A stretch of 64,000 nucleotides of DNA from Haladaptatus caseinilyticus. Its GTDB lineage: Archaea; Halobacteriota; Halobacteria; Halobacteriales; Haladaptataceae. The notes under the pieces are model-generated. The model was not told the origin of the DNA. It saw only the letters and a program-made list of their open reading frames with translations, and made no database searches. The stretch spans positions 310,001 to 374,000 of the forward strand of contig NZ_CP111041.1 of assembly GCF_026248685.1 (NCBI RefSeq). Direction: 5' to 3'. Positions 60,789 through 64,000 of this stretch are shown piece by piece. Numbering within the stretch: position 1 is the stretch's first letter; each line of letters opens with the position of its first letter. Made by a program: the position numbers and the translations under genes.

Positions 60789-61624
60789 GCACCGAGACCA
60801 GGGAGACGTCGGTCATTACGGAGGAGGATCTGGCTGATGTCCTCTCACACGATGAACGTCCGCCACGTGCTGGCCCCGTCTCTGCATCGGTGACACTCGG
60901 GTGGAGAGCCCTCTTGAAGATCAAGCATGTCCCATTTCAGTTGTTCGACGTCACGGCGTTCCCGCTTATGTTCACGCTGCTGTTCACCTTCCTCTTTGGT
61001 GGCGCTCTCGCGGGGTCGCCACGCGAGTATATCCAGTTTCTCTTACCAGGTATCCTCGTACAGTCCATCGTCTTCATTACAGTCTACACTGGATTTGGGC
61101 TCAATACGGACATCGATAACGGCCTGTTCGACCGCTTTCAGTCGCTCCCAATCTGGCAACCCGCACCTATCGTTGGCGCTCTCTTAGGCGACGTCATGCG
61201 CTACTCCATCGCTGCGGCAATGGTCATCGGGCTCGGCGTCATACTCGGCTTCAGGCCAGGGGCCGGTATTGTGGGCGTGCTACTCGCGATGGTGCTCGTC
61301 CTCGTGTTCGCGTTCAGCCTCTCTTGGATCTGGATCGTCGTCGGGTTGACCGTCGAAAAGCCAGAGTCAGTCATGACTATGAGCTTCCTCCTCCTATTCC
61401 CGCTCACGTTCGTATCTAACATCTTTGTCGACCCCGCGACCATGCCGGGGTGGCTTCAGATCGTGGTCGACATCAACCCGGTTACACATCTCGCGGACGC
61501 TACCCGTGGTCTCATGCATGGCGGCGTTGAGTTTGTGGATATTGCATGGGTACTTGCCGCCTCCGCTGTGATTGTCGCTGTCTTCGCACCGCTTTCGCTC
61601 CGGAAGTACCGCGAGGAGCGGTAG
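60785..61624 (+). CDS. ABC-2 type permease, DrrB-like
   Basis: A 279-residue membrane subunit with a ~45-residue cytoplasmic N-terminus and six helices, ending in a short basic tail (RKYREER). Motif region [20 protein letters not shown] and [20 protein letters not shown] are typical of the ABC-2/DrrB group (FRSLPM.R and the PxxMP..L...NP...). It overlaps the ATPase by four bases. The pair would export a hydrophobic metabolite, lipid or drug. Confidence 0.9.
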   Translation: MSTETRETSVITEEDLADVLSHDERPPRAGPVSASVTLGWRALLKIKHVPFQLFDVTAFPLMFTLLFTFLFGGALAGSPREYIQFLLPGILVQSIVFITVYTGFGLNTDIDNGLFDRFQSLPIWQPAPIVGALLGDVMRYSIAAAMVIGLGVILGFRPGAGIVGVLLAMVLVLVFAFSLSWIWIVVGLTVEKPESVMTMSFLLLFPLTFVSNIFVDPATMPGWLQIVVDINPVTHLADATRGLMHGGVEFVDIAWVLAASAVIVAVFAPLSLRKYREER

Positions 61625-61914
61625 CTTCGATTCCGGGCGAGATCACTTCCTACGACTCTGTTGGCTCGCCGGGCACGAGGTGGTACACAAGAAATCATGA
61701 ACTAGCTGGCGATTGGTAGCTATTGTATTTATTTTTGTTTGGAAGGTTTATGTCAATTTTCAGATGTGTAGATCGCCCATCCCATAGTAAAGAACACGAT
61801 TAAATAGGTACATCGCCTAGGTGATAGAGCAAGCGAGAAACGGCTGCGATACTACCATTTGTACACGATTGGTCCGTTTAGTATCGCAGTTAGAGTTAGG
61901 TGGGGGTAGAAATT
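61625..61914. other. Spacer before phosphoglycerol cluster
   Basis: No gene seen. GATTAAATAGG near 61798 is a possible TATA, and GGTGGGGGTAG before 61915 gives a ribosome site. Confidence 0.35.
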
Positions 61915-62907
61915 ATGGTTCAAATACTATATGTTATAGAGCAAAAATTCATGCGGAAAACGTTCGAATCGATCGACAGGCACGTCGACGTCTCGTCGGC
62001 ATATATGCCAGTCCATCCGGAAGCTCGCGATTGCAGCGATAGTATTCCACAGATAGACGTCGATGAGGTGATGGATATCGACCGAAACGTACGCGACATT
62101 GATCCGGCGGTTGTCGTGTACAACCATCGTTATCGAATCGAGGATATCGATTTTTACGACGAGTACCCTCTCGTCCATATCCGCCACGGTGCATCCATTG
62201 GACGCGGAGAAGTAGACGTAACTGTCGCATCGATCGGTCACGCTATCGATGTCGCCCTTGCGCCGGGTGAGCGGTGGGCGCGGCGATATCGAGAAGCGTT
62301 TCCCGACGACGTTCGCGTCGCGGTCGTTGGTATTCCGGAAGCCGACGACTTGGTTGCCGCGGAATCACCCCGTCAAAAACGGGTGCTATACGCTCCAACC
62401 AATCACAACTACGGCGGCGGTTCGTACCTCGCCACTGCGGAAACGGTCCTCGATACGTTTGCAGACACCGAATACGAGCTTCTCTTTCGGCCCCATCCGA
62501 TGGACCAGACAGAGGAGCCGGGTCGTTCGCTCACACAAGCCTGCAGGGAACGAATCGCGTCCCTTCCAAACGTGATCTTCGACGAACACTCGACGCCGGG
62601 TGAGAGTATGCTGAATGCCGATATACTCATCTCCGATTATTCCGGAATCGTCGCCGAATGGCTACACACTGGACGTCCGCTAATACAGTTTACCGACATC
62701 GCTGCTGAGGATAATACCGTCCCCGAAATCGGTAATGTGATGAGTATCGCTGACTTCGACGTTTCGGTTATTGACGATCTCTACAACCATGGCTCATCGA
62801 AACCGGTCGCCAAACGCGAAGCAGCGTTTCGCGCGGAACTCGGGATCCCAATGGACGGGCATGCCGGTGAACGTGCCGCTACGGAGGTAATCGCATGCAC
62901 GCGGTAA
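61915..62907 (+). CDS. CDP-glycerol glycerophosphotransferase-like enzyme (TagB/TagF family)
   Basis: A 330-residue GT-B-fold transferase. Its C-terminal half has the family signatures KRVLYAPTNHNYGGGS, LLFRPHPMD and ADILISDYSGIVAEWLHTGRP. In bacteria such enzymes build poly(glycerol phosphate) from CDP-glycerol. Here the N-terminal half is soluble and short. A product start at MVQILYVIEQ is preferred to the five-codon longer frame. It overlaps the nucleotidyltransferase by 13 bases. A phosphoglycerol or related polyol-phosphate glycan is suggested. Confidence 0.85.
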   Translation: MVQILYVIEQKFMRKTFESIDRHVDVSSAYMPVHPEARDCSDSIPQIDVDEVMDIDRNVRDIDPAVVVYNHRYRIEDIDFYDEYPLVHIRHGASIGRGEVDVTVASIGHAIDVALAPGERWARRYREAFPDDVRVAVVGIPEADDLVAAESPRQKRVLYAPTNHNYGGGSYLATAETVLDTFADTEYELLFRPHPMDQTEEPGRSLTQACRERIASLPNVIFDEHSTPGESMLNADILISDYSGIVAEWLHTGRPLIQFTDIAAEDNTVPEIGNVMSIADFDVSVIDDLYNHGSSKPVAKREAAFRAELGIPMDGHAGERAATEVIACTR

Positions 62908-63566
62908 TCTTGGCGGCCGGTTGTGGGAGTCGAATGGGAGACTCGACGGCAGACATTCCAAAGGCATTCCTCGAGATTCACGGTCGGACGCTTTTCGATC
63001 GCCAACGAACAGCGCTTCGCGACCGCGTTGACGGACTTACGATCGTACTTGGGTATCAATACGAAAACATTGTCGACGATCTTACCGCAGTCGAAGCTAT
63101 CGTCTTGGAGCAGTGGGAAGAGTACGAAAACGCCGAATCGCTTCGATGTGCTCTCGAACGCATCAATGACGACGTTCTCGTGCTGAACGGTGACGTCGTG
63201 GTCGCACCGTCAGTTCTCGACCGATTACTGCGACGGTATGCGGCGTTGAACGGCCGGTACAACGTCGTGGTCTGTCTGCCGGGTATCCAGAATGACCACA
63301 CTGCGATTCAATGTGATGAAACAGGGACCGTTATCGGCTACGGAATGATACCCGGATATCGACATGCCGGCGTCGGAATCGTTAGTCAACGGTATCGACA
63401 TGAAGCGATGGATTTCCTCGCTCAAAATCAAACTGAATGGTATCCGCACATTTACCATAAACTTCCAACGAAGGGACTATTCATTTCCCCTACCAGCCAT
63501 ATAGAAATCAACAGGCCGAAAGACCTCAGAGTAGCCCACGATCGGATGCCTTCCCTCGAATACTGA
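62895..63566 (+). CDS. Nucleotidyltransferase (sugar-/polyol-phosphate cytidylyltransferase-like)
   Basis: A 223-residue Rossmann-type NTP transferase: AVILAAGCGSRMGDSTADIPKAFLEI (nucleotide loop quoted in part: LAAGCGSRMG), LVLNGDVVVAPS (metal Asp) and EINRPKDLRVA at the end. The closest type is choline/glycerol-phosphate cytidylyltransferase-like LicC or similar enzymes that make CDP-polyol donors, fitting the overlapping glycerophosphotransferase. Sugar specificity cannot be read. Confidence 0.85.
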   Translation: MHAVILAAGCGSRMGDSTADIPKAFLEIHGRTLFDRQRTALRDRVDGLTIVLGYQYENIVDDLTAVEAIVLEQWEEYENAESLRCALERINDDVLVLNGDVVVAPSVLDRLLRRYAALNGRYNVVVCLPGIQNDHTAIQCDETGTVIGYGMIPGYRHAGVGIVSQRYRHEAMDFLAQNQTEWYPHIYHKLPTKGLFISPTSHIEINRPKDLRVAHDRMPSLEY

Positions 63567-63600
63567 CGTTCACTAACACAACTTCAAAGCGGTAGACTTA

Positions 63601-63609
63601 TTTTAAATT
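63601..63609 (+). promoter_or_regulatory. TATA box of phosphodiesterase gene
   Basis: TTTTAAATT lies about 26 bases before the ATG at 63631, predicting a leaderless transcript. Confidence 0.45.
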
Positions 63610-63630
63610 GCCCTATGAAACCCGTAAGTC

Positions 63631-64000
63631 ATGGAACTCATCGCCCATCGAGGGTGCGCAGAACAATATCCAGAGAATACCGTCTACGCGGTTGAGCAAG
63701 CATCGGCTCGTTTTTCGACCATCGAGATAGACGTCCGTCGGTGCCGATCGGGAGAAATCGTTGTCTTTCACGACAAAATCCTCGAGCGCGTGACCGACGG
63801 AAGTGGCTCGATCGCTAGAATGGAGTGGAACCAACTACGAGAACTCGAAATCCTAAACTCCGGCGAACGAATTCCGCTACTATCCGAAGCGCTTACTGCA
63901 ATTCCCTCGGGTGTGCATGTTCAGATAGAACTTAAACAGACGGGAATCGCGGCCGATGTGCTACGGCAAATTGAAAACATCGGCGTGAATGCACGTGTCA
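63631..64000 (+). CDS. Glycerophosphodiester phosphodiesterase (GDPD), C-terminus beyond window
   Basis: The frame is open to the window edge (123 codons seen). MELIAHRGCAEQYPENTVYA carries the catalytic HRG...PEN motif, EIDVRRCRSGEIVVFHD the metal Glu/Asp and catalytic His, and HVQIELK a third metal-site residue. Family length is about 220-250 residues. It hydrolyses glycerophosphodiesters to glycerol-3-phosphate and an alcohol. Next to a glycerophosphotransferase and a cytidylyltransferase, it may trim or recycle a glycerol-phosphate polymer or lipid headgroup. Confidence 0.9.
   Translation, partial: MELIAHRGCAEQYPENTVYAVEQASARFSTIEIDVRRCRSGEIVVFHDKILERVTDGSGSIARMEWNQLRELEILNSGERIPLLSEALTAIPSGVHVQIELKQTGIAADVLRQIENIGVNARV

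Noticed and set aside
1-64000. CRISPR array, insertion sequence or integrase
   Set aside because: I found no regularly spaced repeat family, transposase or tyrosine-recombinase motif in any frame.

Overview
The window comes from a halophilic archaeon (class Halobacteria). The evidence is acidic proteins, Tat-exported precursors, a PGF-CTERM/archaeosortase tail, HalOD1, HTH_10 (bacterio-opsin-activator type) and DUF7344-like regulators, many leaderless starts with a TATA box about 26 bases upstream, and zinc-ribbon microproteins typical of haloarchaea. Gene density is uneven, with several 0.5-1 kb stretches without a convincing gene and at least five broken regulators or secreted proteins. This fits a plasmid/megaplasmid or a genomic island better than a core chromosomal region; that is inference.

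Layout. 0-3.4 kb: a class-II tRNA-Ser-like gene, then a microprotein coupled to a sodium:solute symporter and an unknown protein. 3.4-6.3 kb: sparse and decaying, with a Tat lipoprotein gene broken by one in-frame TGA. 6.3-10.4 kb: minus-strand surface-polysaccharide genes (two deacetylase-fold proteins, one with a PGF-CTERM anchor, and a Wzx-like flippase). 10.9-14.0 kb: ArsR-fold zinc-ribbon regulator, MFS transporter and an unknown membrane protein, flanked by two copies of a near-identical 33-base dyad. 14.5-17.5 kb: arsenic module (arsC, two arsR, arsM, arsN2) without an efflux pump. 17.7-18.6 kb: three zinc-ribbon microproteins, one with TGA exactly where a zinc-ligand cysteine belongs. 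19-24.2 kb: tungsten aldehyde oxidoreductase, two ubiquitin-like/MoaD proteins and a rifampicin-phosphotransferase-like enzyme. 24.3-29.7 kb: large Tat-exported M14 carboxypeptidase, HTH regulator with a palindrome, thioredoxin-reductase-like flavoprotein and methyltransferase.

29.7-32.6 kb holds regulatory debris (broken DUF7344-like and HTH_10 genes, HalOD1, intact DUF7344-like, DUF1059). 32.7-47.8 kb is the most coherent catabolic region: sodium symporter, HTH_10 regulator, CoA-transferase plus a homocitrate/isopropylmalate-synthase-like enzyme, then an overlapping trio of glutamine-synthetase-like ligase, C39/papain-like cysteine protein and M20 peptidase, an APC permease, and a converging pair of amidohydrolase plus second glutamine-synthetase-like ligase that looks like a split FluG. 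I propose a gamma-glutamyl-conjugate (amine or nitrogenous compound) utilisation system as the leading candidate for an undescribed system.

48-55 kb: RHH protein, multi-PAS/GAF HTH_10 sensor-regulator, DUF7344-like, SnoaL-like, cupin, a second ArsR/zinc-ribbon regulator divergent from an M23 metallopeptidase with a palindrome between them. 55.9-57.6 kb: complete cobalt-type nitrile hydratase operon (beta, alpha, His-rich activator) followed by an alpha/beta hydrolase. 59.8-61.6 kb: DrrAB-like ABC exporter. 61.9-64.0 kb: CDP-glycerol glycerophosphotransferase-like enzyme, nucleotidyltransferase and a glycerophosphodiester phosphodiesterase cut by the window end, suggesting a phosphoglycerol-containing surface polymer or headgroup.
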